From the NCBI GenBank assembly GCA_016786565.1, contig JAEUVY010000059.1:1-32304 (forward strand): a stretch of DNA of 32,304 nt. Direction: 5' to 3'. The position numbers and the translations under genes were made by a program. The notes beneath the pieces were generated by a model that worked only from the letters and a program-made list of their open reading frames with translations, ran no database searches and was not told where the DNA came from. Positions within the stretch are counted from its first letter, which is position 1, and each line of letters opens with the position of its first letter. Below are positions 1 through 7,157 of the stretch, in pieces. Source of the DNA: Flavipsychrobacter sp. GTDB lineage: Bacteria; Bacteroidota; Bacteroidia; Chitinophagales; Chitinophagaceae.

Positions 1-70
<70 letters not shown>

Positions 71-81
71 ATTAACTTAAA

Positions 82-124
82 CGGGAATAAACTTGCCAGT
101 AGTTGCTAGTTTATTCCTGTTTTT
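82..124 (+). terminator. Rho-independent terminator after tRNA-Pro
   Basis: A 12-bp stem is formed by 82-93 and 108-119 (core GGAATAAACT against AGTTTATTCC, with one G-T pair), with a 14-nt loop and a run of five T (120-124). It sits 13 nt after the tRNA. The loop also holds TTGCCAGTAG and TTGCT repeats, which may have another role (see the repeat at 94-113). Confidence 0.6.
94..113 (+). repeat. 10-bp-period TTGCCAGT repeats, left copy
   Basis: TTGCCAGTAG at 94-103 is followed directly by TTGCTAGTTT at 104-113. The same kind of 10-bp array occurs at 1059-1086, on the other side of the DUF2625 gene. Short direct repeats with a helical period near a tRNA 3' end resemble arm-type binding sites of tyrosine recombinases. 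That role is inferred; no integrase gene is present. Confidence 0.5.
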
Positions 125-155
125 GCTTGTATCTCCCCAAAGATTCCTGTTTTTC

Positions 156-169
156 GGTTCGAATCCAGT
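156..169 (+). repeat. tRNA T-arm-like fragment
   Basis: GGTTCGAATCCAGT lies about 90 bp after the tRNA gene. Its first 11 bases equal the T-arm segment of the tRNA-Pro at 48-58. The related segment at 1142-1160 is GGTTCGAA plus AGTTG plus TCCAGT. It is probably a remnant of a tRNA 3' end or an attachment-site relic; it is too short to be a gene. Confidence 0.4.
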
Positions 170-205
170 ATAGGAAAATGCCACAGCTTTGTCCTTTCAA
201 TTGCT

Positions 206-949
206 TTATTTGTCGATTCCTAGTTGTTTCCTCATCTCAATGTTCAAATTGTACTGCTCATCAATTGGGACCTCTTTACGGGTGTCTTTATTAATATCTT
301 TCCCTTCTTTGGTCCATAGGAAAGGATAGAAACTGAAGACGTGATTGCCATCTAATTTCGAGACTTCTTTTCTCCAGTCGATCCATCTCTGATTTTTGTA
401 AAACTTGTCTAAGTTGTTGTTGAAACAAAACAGCAAAAATTCAGTATAGGATATATTAAGTGCTTCATATTGTAAGTTGTCTGGTGAAAAATAGTAGACC
501 TTTCCTAAGTCTTTCCCAAGTCCGCCTCCATTTAGGAGGAAAAAACCACCAATTACATCGTCGGCAATGAGCAAAAATGATGGAGCTTCTCCAAACTCAT
601 TGAATGACTTGCTTTTGTTCCAGTCTGGAAGTGTCCGGTTGAGTTTGGTATTTCCAGAACCAAGAATCCTAATCCATCCGTCATCAATGAGGAGTCCTCC
701 TGTCATATAAATAATTGCACCCATCGGCGAACGAGTTGTCACTTGTGCTTTATATACTGCGGCTTTAGCTTGAATTGTATCGACCGGCAATACCTCAACT
801 TTATTTTTCGCAGATACGATCCAGCCTTGGACGAGAGGCCATGCGGGATCAATGTCATTAACTAGTTCATCAAATGGACGCATTTTGTTTTGTCCTCGCG
901 CTGTCATAATGCTGAGTGTCAAGAAGATCATAAAAAGGGAATATTTCAT
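206..949 (-). CDS. DUF2625 family protein with signal peptide
   Basis: The 247-residue product starts with a signal peptide (hydrophobic residues 4-17, cleavage probably after the A-R-G at 17-19). The mature part matches my recollection of the DUF2625 family along its whole length: an opening F-D-E-L-V..DPAWPLVQ stretch, VTTRSPMGAI, a LGSGN block, ADDVIGGFFLLNGGGLG, and PFLWTKEGKD near the C-terminus. The function of the family is not known to me. The gene stands alone and looks clearly more AT-rich than the genes to its right. It lies between a tRNA-Pro gene and tRNA-like fragments with short periodic repeats, so horizontal acquisition is plausible. The start is the only ATG that gives a full leader. 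Confidence 0.8.
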   Translation of the reverse strand: MKYSLFMIFLTLSIMTARGQNKMRPFDELVNDIDPAWPLVQGWIVSAKNKVEVLPVDTIQAKAAVYKAQVTTRSPMGAIIYMTGGLLIDDGWIRILGSGNTKLNRTLPDWNKSKSFNEFGEAPSFLLIADDVIGGFFLLNGGGLGKDLGKVYYFSPDNLQYEALNISYTEFLLFCFNNNLDKFYKNQRWIDWRKEVSKLDGNHVFSFYPFLWTKEGKDINKDTRKEVPIDEQYNLNIEMRKQLGIDK

Positions 950-1023
950 AACATAGTGTGACCATATGTAGTGATCGACTTATAAATATACACAAGAATG
1001 TCTCGGTTATCGCTACCTAAGCA

Positions 1024-1040
1024 GTTCGAAAGTTGTCCAG
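1024..1040 (+). repeat. 17-bp direct repeat, copy 1
   Basis: GTTCGAAAGTTGTCCAG occurs here and again, with no mismatch, at 1143-1159, an offset of 119 bp. The second copy runs into a tRNA-like 3' end (CATCCCGACT). The first copy runs into unrelated sequence. This pattern fits a duplicated attachment core. Confidence 0.7.
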
Positions 1041-1058
1041 CCAACCACCGGCATGTAT

Positions 1059-1086
1059 TTGCCAGTTATTGCCAGTTGTTGCTCAT
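1059..1086 (+). repeat. 10-bp-period TTGCCAGT repeats, right copy
   Basis: TTGCCAGTTA (1059-1068), TTGCCAGTTG (1069-1078) and TTGCTCAT (1079-1086) follow each other without gaps. They match the array at 94-113 and are followed by CTTCCCCAATC, which resembles TCTCCCCAA at 132-140. The two arrays flank the DUF2625 gene in the same orientation. Confidence 0.5.
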
Positions 1087-1138
1087 ACTTCCCCAATCAT
1101 CCCCAAAAGTGCATTCAAAGCAAGCAAATCTTTGATGA

Positions 1139-1171
1139 ATTGGTTCGAAAGTTGTCCAGTCATCCCGACTG
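1139..1171 (+). other. tRNA 3'-end-like remnant (second copy of 17-bp repeat)
   Basis: ATTGG (1139-1143) can pair with CCAGT (1156-1160) like a T stem, and CATCCCGACT (1161-1170) looks like an acceptor 3' strand with its discriminator. The T loop is oversized (about 12 nt instead of 7) because of an extra AGTTG. No matching 5' acceptor strand or anticodon arm with a 7-nt loop is visible. A terminator of the kind that follows tRNA genes comes next. I read it as a broken tRNA end left by integration, not as a working tRNA. Confidence 0.4.
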
Positions 1172-1181
1172 AAGAAAGAGA

Positions 1182-1213
1182 ACGGAGTCCAATTGGGCTC
1201 CGTTTTTGTTTTT
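1182..1213 (+). terminator. Rho-independent terminator
   Basis: ACGGAGTCC (1182-1190) pairs with GGGCTCCGT (1195-1203) over 9 bp with one T-G pair and an AATT loop. Two runs of T follow (1203-1207 and 1209-1213). No gene on this strand ends just before it except the tRNA-like remnant, which suggests it once terminated a tRNA transcript. Confidence 0.8.
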
Positions 1214-1405
1214 GTCTTAACTGAGATTTTGTCTGAACCTGCCTACGGCAGGCAAGCGAAGATTTATAGGATGTGGGGATGGTAGGATGCTGCTATGTGG
1301 GTATGGATTGATGAGCCGCTATTTAAGGGCGTTACAAACTCGAACCAGTGGTGGTGCCAGATATACCGGCAGGCATGCGTCAGAATTACTTAACTTAGTT
1401 GACCG

Positions 1406-1999
1406 ATGTCAGACAATTTCAGGGGGTTTCTGGAACAAAAGGCGGGCCTTAGCGAAGAGCAATTCATTGAGGTAACGGCTCATTTGCGTACTGCTACGTT
1501 CAAGGCGGGAGAAATGCTGTTGCGGCAGGGAGATGTATGTGATCATACTTTCTTTGTGGAAGAGGGGCTGCTGCGCCTGTACAGCATATCGGACAACGGT
1601 AGGGAGCACATACTGCAGTTTGCGCCGGAGAACTGGTTCGTATCGGACAGGAGCAGTGCCTATTTCGGCGAACCATCGGAGTATTTTATCGATGCAATAG
1701 AGGACACAACGGCCGTGTTTCTGGATAAGGAATTTCTGCGCAAGGTGTCGGACGCAAGCCCGTTGTTCCGAAGCTCGAACGACTATCTGCTGCATAACCA
1801 CATCAGATTCCTGTACAAACGGGTGAATATGCTGATATCGGACACGGCGGAACAACGCTACCTGAGCTTTATAGAACTGTACCCTGACCTAACGCTGCGG
1901 GTGCCACAGTGGATGATAGCCTCGTACCTGGGCATAACGCCTGAGAGCCTGAGCAGGGTGCGGAAAGAACTGGCGCGGCGGAATTTCAGGAAAGACTGA
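1406..1999 (+). CDS. Crp/Fnr family transcriptional regulator
   Basis: The 197-residue protein has a cyclic-nucleotide-binding-like beta barrel (about residues 25-115, with FKAGEMLLRQGD and FFVEEGLLRLY), a long dimer helix, and a C-terminal helix-turn-helix (about 165-192, VPQWMIASYLGITPESLSRVRK). It lacks the N-terminal cysteines of true Fnr and has no strict cAMP-binding motif, so the ligand is unknown. Bacteroidota carry many such regulators. It lies 100 bp upstream of yceI and pirin on the same strand and may control them. An AATGG-N13-CCATT inverted repeat (2026-2048) between the two genes could be a target site, which is an inference. Confidence 0.9.
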   Translation: MSDNFRGFLEQKAGLSEEQFIEVTAHLRTATFKAGEMLLRQGDVCDHTFFVEEGLLRLYSISDNGREHILQFAPENWFVSDRSSAYFGEPSEYFIDAIEDTTAVFLDKEFLRKVSDASPLFRSSNDYLLHNHIRFLYKRVNMLISDTAEQRYLSFIELYPDLTLRVPQWMIASYLGITPESLSRVRKELARRNFRKD

Positions 2000-2049
2000 G
2001 TGTTTTTCATTTCTTATCATACATCAATGGACAGGTGTGTGGCCCATTC

Positions 2050-2057
2050 TACTTTTG
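2050..2057 (+). promoter_or_regulatory. TAnnTTTG -7 box of the yceI-pirin unit
   Basis: TACTTTTG matches the Bacteroidota -7 consensus. It begins an 18-bp segment (TACTTTTGTGTTGTCAAT, 2050-2067) that is repeated exactly at 16682-16699 in front of a membrane-protein gene. No TTTG -33 box is seen at the expected distance, so an activator may be needed; the AATGG-N13-CCATT repeat at 2026-2048 would overlap that place. Confidence 0.6.
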
Positions 2058-2099
2058 TGTTGTCAATCAAATTAATCAATCAATAAAAACAACATCAAA

Positions 2100-2630
2100 A
2101 TGGAAAACACAACAAAATGGGTCCTTGACCCCACGCACAGCGAACTGCTCTTCAAAGTAAAACACCTGATGATCTCGAACGTGAAGGGCGAATTCAGGAA
2201 ATTCTCGGCCGTAATAGACGGAGCCGATTTCACCACCGCACCGGTGAGCGTGACAATTGACGCAGCATCAATATTTACCAACGAAGACAACCGTGACGGC
2301 CACCTGCGTTCGGGCGATTTCTTTGATGTAGAGAACCACAAGGAGATCACTTTTGTATCATCTGCATTTACCAAGAACGGCGACGACTACAAACTGACCG
2401 GCGCACTGACGATAAAGGGTATCACCAACACTGTGACACTGGATGTGGAGTTTGGCGGAACGAACAAAGACCCATGGGGCAACGAAAAGGCTGCATTTGC
2501 AGTGTCGGGCAAGATAAACCGTAAGGACTGGGGACTGAACTGGAACGCGGCGCTGGAAACAGGCGGTGTGCTGGTGAGCGAAGAAGTGCGCATCAATGCT
2601 GAAGTGCAGTTTGTAAAGCAGAACGGATAA
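2100..2630 (+). CDS. YceI family protein
   Basis: The 176-residue protein is a typical single-domain YceI lipocalin-like barrel: W-x-L-DPTHSELLFKVKHLMISNVKG at the N-terminus, an N-R-D-GHLRSGDFFDVENH block (about residues 62-80), LTGALTIKGITNTVTLDVEF and a closing NRKDWGLNWNAALETGG segment. YceI proteins bind polyisoprenoid lipids in the family members studied. No signal peptide is seen, so this copy is predicted to be cytoplasmic. The pirin gene follows after 43 nt and is probably co-transcribed. An upstream Crp/Fnr gene and a -7 box at 2050 suggest regulated expression. Confidence 0.92.
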   Translation: MENTTKWVLDPTHSELLFKVKHLMISNVKGEFRKFSAVIDGADFTTAPVSVTIDAASIFTNEDNRDGHLRSGDFFDVENHKEITFVSSAFTKNGDDYKLTGALTIKGITNTVTLDVEFGGTNKDPWGNEKAAFAVSGKINRKDWGLNWNAALETGGVLVSEEVRINAEVQFVKQNG

Positions 2631-2673
2631 TGATTGACGTTCTGACAGGACGGGAAAAATAAAGAAACTGAAG

Positions 2674-3552
2674 ATGGCAACGAAGCAGATAGAACGCGTG
2701 ATAGCCCCGGAGTCGAAGCACTTTGTAGGTGACGGATTTCTGGTGTACAATATGATACCGGGCAGCAGCGGACTGACGATGCAGCGCATGAGTCCGTTCA
2801 TAATGCTGGACTACAATGCCCCCTACTATTTTCCGCCGAGCGATAAACCGAAGGGCGTGGGTGTGCACCCGCACCGTGGTTTTGAGACGGTGACCATTGC
2901 CTACAAGGGCAAGGTGGAGCACCACGACAGCAGCGGTGGCGGCGGTGTGATAGAGGAAGGCGATGTGCAATGGATGACAGCGGCATCGGGTGTGCTGCAC
3001 AAGGAATTTCACGAGAAGGAATGGAGCAAGAAGGGAGGTGAGTTCCAGATGGTGCAACTGTGGGTGAACCTGCCCGCGGCACATAAGATGTCGAAACCGG
3101 GCTATCAGGCTATTACAGACGCGCAGATGCAACGCTACAAGATAGATGAGGCAGGAAGTGAGGTGAAGGTGATATCGGGCGAATATATGGGTGTGAAGGG
3201 TGCGGCAAAAACGTTCACTCCTGTGCACTTGTATAATGCGACACTGAAAGCGGGTGTGAGTGCTACTTTCGATCTCCCGGCAACGTACAATACTGCTCTG
3301 CTTGTAATAGAGGGCGCAGTGACGGTAAACGGCACACACAAGGTGCCTGCCAACAATCTGGGTCTGTTTGCAAATGGCGGTGAAACCTTTACAGTAGAAG
3401 CGACAACCGATTCTGTAGTACTGATACTAAGCGGAGAACCGATAAACGAACCAATAGCTGCTCACGGGCCGTTTGTGATGAACACACGCCAAGAGATCAT
3501 GGAGGCCTTCCATGACTATAACATAGGGAAGTTCGGGTATCTGGAAGACTAA
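2674..3552 (+). CDS. Pirin family protein (cytoplasmic copy)
   Basis: The 292-residue protein is a bicupin. The iron-site residues of pirins are present: H65 and H67 in HPHRGFET, and H109 and E111 in GVLHKE. The C-terminal cupin ends in the usual EPINEP...GPFVMNTRQEI...YNIGKFG block. Pirins bind Fe and have been described as redox-responsive regulators or quercetin dioxygenases, and which applies here is open. There is no leader peptide. It shares an operon with yceI, ends in a strong terminator, and has a paralogue with an export leader at 28108-29085. Confidence 0.93.
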   Translation: MATKQIERVIAPESKHFVGDGFLVYNMIPGSSGLTMQRMSPFIMLDYNAPYYFPPSDKPKGVGVHPHRGFETVTIAYKGKVEHHDSSGGGGVIEEGDVQWMTAASGVLHKEFHEKEWSKKGGEFQMVQLWVNLPAAHKMSKPGYQAITDAQMQRYKIDEAGSEVKVISGEYMGVKGAAKTFTPVHLYNATLKAGVSATFDLPATYNTALLVIEGAVTVNGTHKVPANNLGLFANGGETFTVEATTDSVVLILSGEPINEPIAAHGPFVMNTRQEIMEAFHDYNIGKFGYLED

Positions 3553-3570
3553 TAAAAATCAGTGGAACAT

Positions 3571-3609
3571 AAGAGAGGGAAGGCTATGGCCTTCCCTCTC
3601 TTCGTTTTT
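3571..3609 (+). terminator. Strong Rho-independent terminator after pirin
   Basis: A perfect 14-bp stem (3571-3584 with 3589-3602, AAGAGAGGGAAGGC) has a TATG loop and is followed by CG and five T (3605-3609). It ends the yceI-pirin unit and separates it from the convergent TonB receptor gene. Confidence 0.92.
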
Positions 3610-3620
3610 GAGACATTGTA

Positions 3621-5864
3621 TCATTTTATCGCGTAGCGTACACCAACATAAAACTCCCGGCCACGGGTAGGGCCCCAAACCGAAGAGATGTCAAAGTACT
3701 TTCCGAAGGGGTTATCGGCACTGATGATGGGGTTGGGCTGACGGTAGTTGAATACATTTTCGCAACCAGCGTACACATCGAGCGCCTTCCAGCGGAAGGT
3801 TAGCTGCATGTTGAGCGTGTAATAGGGCACCGAATACAAGCCGCGGGCATAGGGCGCAGGATTGCTGCGCGTGTCGGGCAGTTTCATCCTGTCGAACCAA
3901 TGCACATTCATATCGGCCTGCCATTTGCTGCTCTCGGTGCGATAGGATAATGCACCCATGGCACGGTTGCGCGGGTTGAACGGCAATGACTGCCTGACAT
4001 CACCCACTACCCTATACACATCGAGATAGTTGTACGCGGCACGTACATCCAGCTTTCTGAAAAAAGTGAGTGCGCCATCAATCTGCACACCGAGGGATCG
4101 GGAAGTGCCTGTGAAATTGCGGATGTATGCCTTGGTAGGGTCGGCGTCGTAGTCGGGGAAGAACTGATTGCTGAACTGCGTGCCGTAAACATCGGCACTG
4201 ATGGTACCGGATGTGGCGGGCAACACAAACCGATAGGTATGGCTGGCGCCAAAGTTCCACGCGGCTTCCGGCTTCAGCGGCTCAACGAAAACAATATCCC
4301 TTGAGCTCACCAACAGATTGACCTGTTCGCTGAAGAGATTGACCTGCCGCCAACCACGCCCAGCCGATGCCCGTAAGGTATGCTGCGGATGGAGGATATA
4401 CTTGAGCATGGCACGCGGGGTGATGTAAGTGCCCCATACCTGATGATGATCGGCACGGGCACCTGTGAGCAATGTTAGCTTATCATTCAGCCAACGGAAG
4501 GCATTCTCGGCAAAGACACCAGGCACCTGCAGGGGTGTGCTGTAGCTACCCGCATAGGTGCGCCCGAGGGTGGTATCGGAAAAGGAGATCTGTTCCTTCA
4601 GATCCTGATGCCTGTAACTGATGCCGTACTTGAGCTGATGTGCTTTCTTCCAGGTCCATTCGTGCTGCAGGTTGGCATAGACCGACTGCTGGGTAGCGAT
4701 GTAGCGTGTTGTACCGAAGAACGATTGCTGGTCGTGAAAGAGGCCCGACGTGGAGAACGCAAGGACGTGCCCATCGTTGAAACGGTAGGCGGCCTTTGCA
4801 AAGGCTTCGCCCTGCTTATAGTCTACTACCTGTCCATAGACGGTAGCACTTCCTTCGTCGGCAGTGCGATAGAAATTGTTTTGTCCGCCTACGCGGGTCT
4901 CCTTGACGGCCCGCACACCTGCCTGCAACGAAAAGCCCTTCTTGCCAGCATCGCCATACTTCCATTTGTTGGAGACCATGTAGCGGGTGAGCAAAGGCAG
5001 GTCGAGAAAGCCATCATGATTGCCATCTATGCGGCCTGAAGGCTGCACAGAATGAAGTGCGAGCAGAGTGGTCCACTTGCCGCCCTTACCTACTTTGGCG
5101 GAAAAATTGGCATTGCCATGCTTCTCACCAAAGCTATTCATGTAGGCATTCAGGTACAGTTTATCGGTGTGGTCGGGCTGCTTGCTGTCGAGATTTATCT
5201 GACCACTGATGGCCTCGTATCCCTGCAAAACAGAAGTAGTGCCCTTGGACACGTAGATGTTGTTGACGATGCTGCCCGGATAGGTGCTGATGCCATAGGT
5301 ATAGCTGAGACCCGTGATGAGGGGTAGCCCATCGACAAGCACTTGATTGTACACACCTGAAAGACCGAGTATACGCAGCTCCTGAGCATTGGTGATGACA
5401 TTAGTGGTCTGCGGCTGCACCGAAGCCTGTGTACCGAAGCAGCCGGCAAGGTCGCAACATGCGGCCTTGCTGAGCTCGTGTTTGCTGATGACCTCGGTCT
5501 TGGCAACATCGAGAGACAGGATGGTGGCATTACCGCGATCGGTGATGGTAACGGAAGACAACTGTTTGGCATCGCGCCTTAGTGTGATGCTGATATAGGT
5601 GCGATCTCCTACATTGATGGTATCACCGACATAACCGTTCATGGACGCGACCAACCTACGGTCGGGTGTGGGGCAGGCCTCCAGGTCAAAAACACCGTTC
5701 TCGTTGGCCACTGCACCTACAGACGTGCCTAACCAATGCACCACAGCGCCGGGCAGTATCTCCCTACCCTCACCCGCTTCGCCAAAAACCTTGCCCCTGA
5801 GCGGCTGAGCGCCTGCACTTGTGACGCCGGCCACAAGTGCAAGCAGCAAAAATATGCGCGTCAT
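3621..5864 (-). CDS. TonB-dependent receptor, probably metal-related
   Basis: The 747-residue protein has a signal peptide (1-20, cut after AGAQ), a carboxypeptidase-like beta-sandwich domain (about 22-95), a plug domain (about 105-235, with LRILGLSGVYNQVLVDGLP and a TTSVLQGYEAISGQINL end) and a 22-strand-type barrel ending in aromatic residues (EFYVGVRYAIK). A Cys cluster C136-C137-x4-C142 sits at the start of the plug, unusual for a receptor. The gene overlaps the upstream HMA-like gene by 4 bases, and a Cys-rich protein gene lies beyond it, so it probably moves a metal such as copper or a metallophore across the outer membrane. The substrate is inferred from context only. Confidence 0.9.
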   Translation of the reverse strand: MTRIFLLLALVAGVTSAGAQPLRGKVFGEAGEGREILPGAVVHWLGTSVGAVANENGVFDLEACPTPDRRLVASMNGYVGDTINVGDRTYISITLRRDAKQLSSVTITDRGNATILSLDVAKTEVISKHELSKAACCDLAGCFGTQASVQPQTTNVITNAQELRILGLSGVYNQVLVDGLPLITGLSYTYGISTYPGSIVNNIYVSKGTTSVLQGYEAISGQINLDSKQPDHTDKLYLNAYMNSFGEKHGNANFSAKVGKGGKWTTLLALHSVQPSGRIDGNHDGFLDLPLLTRYMVSNKWKYGDAGKKGFSLQAGVRAVKETRVGGQNNFYRTADEGSATVYGQVVDYKQGEAFAKAAYRFNDGHVLAFSTSGLFHDQQSFFGTTRYIATQQSVYANLQHEWTWKKAHQLKYGISYRHQDLKEQISFSDTTLGRTYAGSYSTPLQVPGVFAENAFRWLNDKLTLLTGARADHHQVWGTYITPRAMLKYILHPQHTLRASAGRGWRQVNLFSEQVNLLVSSRDIVFVEPLKPEAAWNFGASHTYRFVLPATSGTISADVYGTQFSNQFFPDYDADPTKAYIRNFTGTSRSLGVQIDGALTFFRKLDVRAAYNYLDVYRVVGDVRQSLPFNPRNRAMGALSYRTESSKWQADMNVHWFDRMKLPDTRSNPAPYARGLYSVPYYTLNMQLTFRWKALDVYAGCENVFNYRQPNPIISADNPFGKYFDISSVWGPTRGREFYVGVRYAIK

Positions 5865-6214
5865 TGGGCTGACTTTTTGCGGGAACGTTTTACCCGGTAG
5901 GGCGTTTCATCCTGCGCATCGCAACCGGGAGTGGTCTCGATGTATTTTTCAATACGGTCCTGATCGGTCACGGAACTGTGGTACACGATAGTGAAGACCG
6001 AAGTCTCTCCGGCTATATCTGTGAACTCCACTTTGTCAATGCCCTCCTGATTCAACAAGCGCTTTTTGATAGTGGGCATATCATTGTTGCAATGGAGGTT
6101 GGTGACCTTAACTGAAATTTTCTTTACTGTATCGGTAGTGGCTTGCGCCCTGGTATCTATGCTGAAAATAGTTGCGGCGCAAAAAAGCGCGGCAGCCACA
6201 ATGTATCTGTTCAT
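5861..6214 (-). CDS. Periplasmic heavy-metal-associated (HMA-like) domain protein
   Basis: The start chosen is the ATG at 6214, which gives 117 residues beginning with a signal peptide (about 1-23, ending in TRA-Q). The rest fits an HMA fold: ISVKVTNLHCNNDMPTIKKRLLNQEGIDKV, then strands through TIVYHSS. The usual MxCxxC metal loop is changed; only C42 remains and D45 takes the place of the second cysteine, while another cysteine (C98) lies near the C-terminus. The tail is very basic (KRSRKKSAQ). The stop overlaps the receptor start (ATGA), which shows translational coupling. It likely passes metal to or from the receptor, but the altered site makes copper binding uncertain. Confidence 0.75.
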   Translation of the reverse strand: MNRYIVAAALFCAATIFSIDTRAQATTDTVKKISVKVTNLHCNNDMPTIKKRLLNQEGIDKVEFTDIAGETSVFTIVYHSSVTDQDRIEKYIETTPGCDAQDETPYRVKRSRKKSAQ

Positions 6215-6251
6215 TGAAAATGAATTTTGAAAATGATGTAAATAAAACGCA

Positions 6252-6279
6252 ACACCTGAGTATGGTGACATACAGGTGT
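6252..6279. promoter_or_regulatory. Bulged inverted repeat upstream of the HMA-TonB operon
   Basis: ACACCTG (6252-6258) and CAGGTGT (6273-6279), plus TATG (6261-6264) and CATA (6269-6272), form an 11-bp hairpin with a two-base bulge and a GTGA loop. It lies 38 bp upstream of the HMA gene start. Read on the minus strand it is followed by TGCGTTTTATTT, so it could be a terminator for the Cys-rich gene, an attenuator, or an operator. Confidence 0.45.
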
Positions 6280-6312
6280 AACTATTCCGGAAAGGAAAAT
6301 TGTGGAAAAAGA

Positions 6313-6642
6313 TCAGATCCGGGGAGGCTTCAGAAACCCGCGAGGATAGGACTGCGGCAGCGACTCCACCGGTGAGCTATAGACCTGAGTGGAGATGGCG
6401 CTGACAGCCCGGGAAAAAAACGCGACAGGCGCAGGTATAACCACACAAAAAGCGCAACAGCCGCAAACCTGAAAAGGATTGCAACCATACTTGCAGGCGT
6501 CATCGTGATCGCCTTCGCAACCACCAACATCTGTACATTCATTTGCACAGCAATCGACGGTCTCGGAGACCACAGACGCACATGCGGGCTGCACACTAAG
6601 TGTGAGCACAAGGAGCGCCAGAATGGTACAAAGGAGTTTCAC
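6313..6642 (-). CDS. Small exported Cys-rich protein, DUF6660-like
   Basis: I use the GTG at 6642 as start because it gives a clean leader (KLLCTILALLVLTLSVQPACA) and 109 residues; a longer GTG start at 6681 is possible. The mature part has a dense Cys and acidic segment (cysteines at about 31, 32, 36, 42, 50, 54, 60, 62, 63, 66), with a CNPFQVCGCCAFC core that resembles DUF6660 proteins of Bacteroidota. These small proteins often sit beside metal-related TonB receptors. A TATATTTG box lies at 6647-6654 on this strand, very close to the start, which would make the leader almost absent. Metal binding is likely but not shown. Confidence 0.65.
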   Translation of the reverse strand: MKLLCTILALLVLTLSVQPACASVVSETVDCCANECTDVGGCEGDHDDACKYGCNPFQVCGCCAFCVVIPAPVAFFSRAVSAISTQVYSSPVESLPQSYPRGFLKPPRI

Positions 6643-6765
6643 AAGGCAAATATAGGCATTGTCGATAATATACCAGAACACAGTTTAGTTTTTCAATTCA
6701 TTTTGTTATTTTCACATACTCACAAGAAGCGCGGAAAGTGAACTGATGAACTAAACCATACCTCT

Positions 6766-7122
6766 ATGCTCACTGCAGTACACCCCAAACTGCCCATGCG
6801 TAGTAAAACTGTCAGCCGACAGTTTTATGTAAACGCCCTTGGGTTCACCGAACTTGGCGATCCTGATTTTCAGCCCTACCTGATGGTGCGGCGCGATCTG
6901 ATAGAGCTACATTTCTTTGAATTTAAAGATCTGAACCCACAAGAAAACTACGGTCAGATATATGTGCGAACAGACGATGTGGATCAACTCTATAATAAAA
7001 TGATAGCAGTGGGGATTCCGATACACCCCAATGGTCAGTTGGAAACAAAGCCGTGGGGACAGCGCGAGTTCTCGTTGCTGGACCCGGACAATAACCTGAT
7101 CACGTTCGGGCAGGCTGTATAG
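6766..7122 (+). CDS. VOC family (glyoxalase/bleomycin-resistance-like) protein
   Basis: The 118-residue protein has the two beta-alpha-beta-beta-beta modules of the vicinal oxygen chelate fold: a first half with PMRSKTVSRQFYVNALGF and ELHFFEFKDL, and a second half with IYVRTDDVDQLYNKM and a final REFSLLDPDNNLITFGQ. That closing segment and the size are typical of bleomycin-binding-type members. Its true ligand cannot be told from sequence. A DUF1801 gene follows after 35 nt, and the pair may be co-transcribed. Confidence 0.87.
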   Translation: MLTAVHPKLPMRSKTVSRQFYVNALGFTELGDPDFQPYLMVRRDLIELHFFEFKDLNPQENYGQIYVRTDDVDQLYNKMIAVGIPIHPNGQLETKPWGQREFSLLDPDNNLITFGQAV

Positions 7123-7157
7123 GCCGTGAAGCTGTATCTTTATAAAAACGAACCTCT

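Larger units (their letters stand above)
950..1405. other. 456-bp gene-free region with repeats, tRNA-like end and terminator
   Basis: This stretch separates the DUF2625 gene from the Crp/Fnr gene. It holds a 17-bp direct repeat (1024-1040 and 1143-1159), a 10-bp-period repeat array (1059-1086), a tRNA-3'-end-like segment (1142-1171) and a terminator (1182-1213). The remaining part, 1217-1405, holds a short CTGCC/GGCAG inverted repeat near 1240-1252 and must carry the crp-like promoter, but I see no convincing TAnnTTTG box. Small reading frames here have no signs of being genes. Confidence 0.6.

Noticed and set aside
103..294. Small open frame after tRNA-Pro
   Set aside because: It starts inside the terminator hairpin, overlaps the end of the DUF2625 gene on the other strand and lacks any leader or domain.
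94..1159. CRISPR array made of the repeated TTGCCAGT units and the 17-bp repeat
   Set aside because: The units are too short, directly abutting or only duplicated, and there are no regular spacers or cas genes.
1033..1224. Small open frame across the repeat region after the DUF2625 gene
   Set aside because: It runs through the 10-bp repeats, the tRNA-like remnant and the terminator, so it is not a plausible gene.
1240..1252. CTGCC/GGCAG inverted repeat as a terminator
   Set aside because: The stem is only 5 bp, there is no T run, and such short palindromes are common.
2593..3339. Long open frame on the minus strand opposite the first pirin gene
   Set aside because: It lies fully antisense to a clear pirin gene, has a biased composition rich in His, Arg and Cys, and shows no domain.
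4608..5039. 143-codon open frame on the plus strand opposite the TonB receptor
   Set aside because: It is antisense to conserved receptor sequence and has no recognisable feature.
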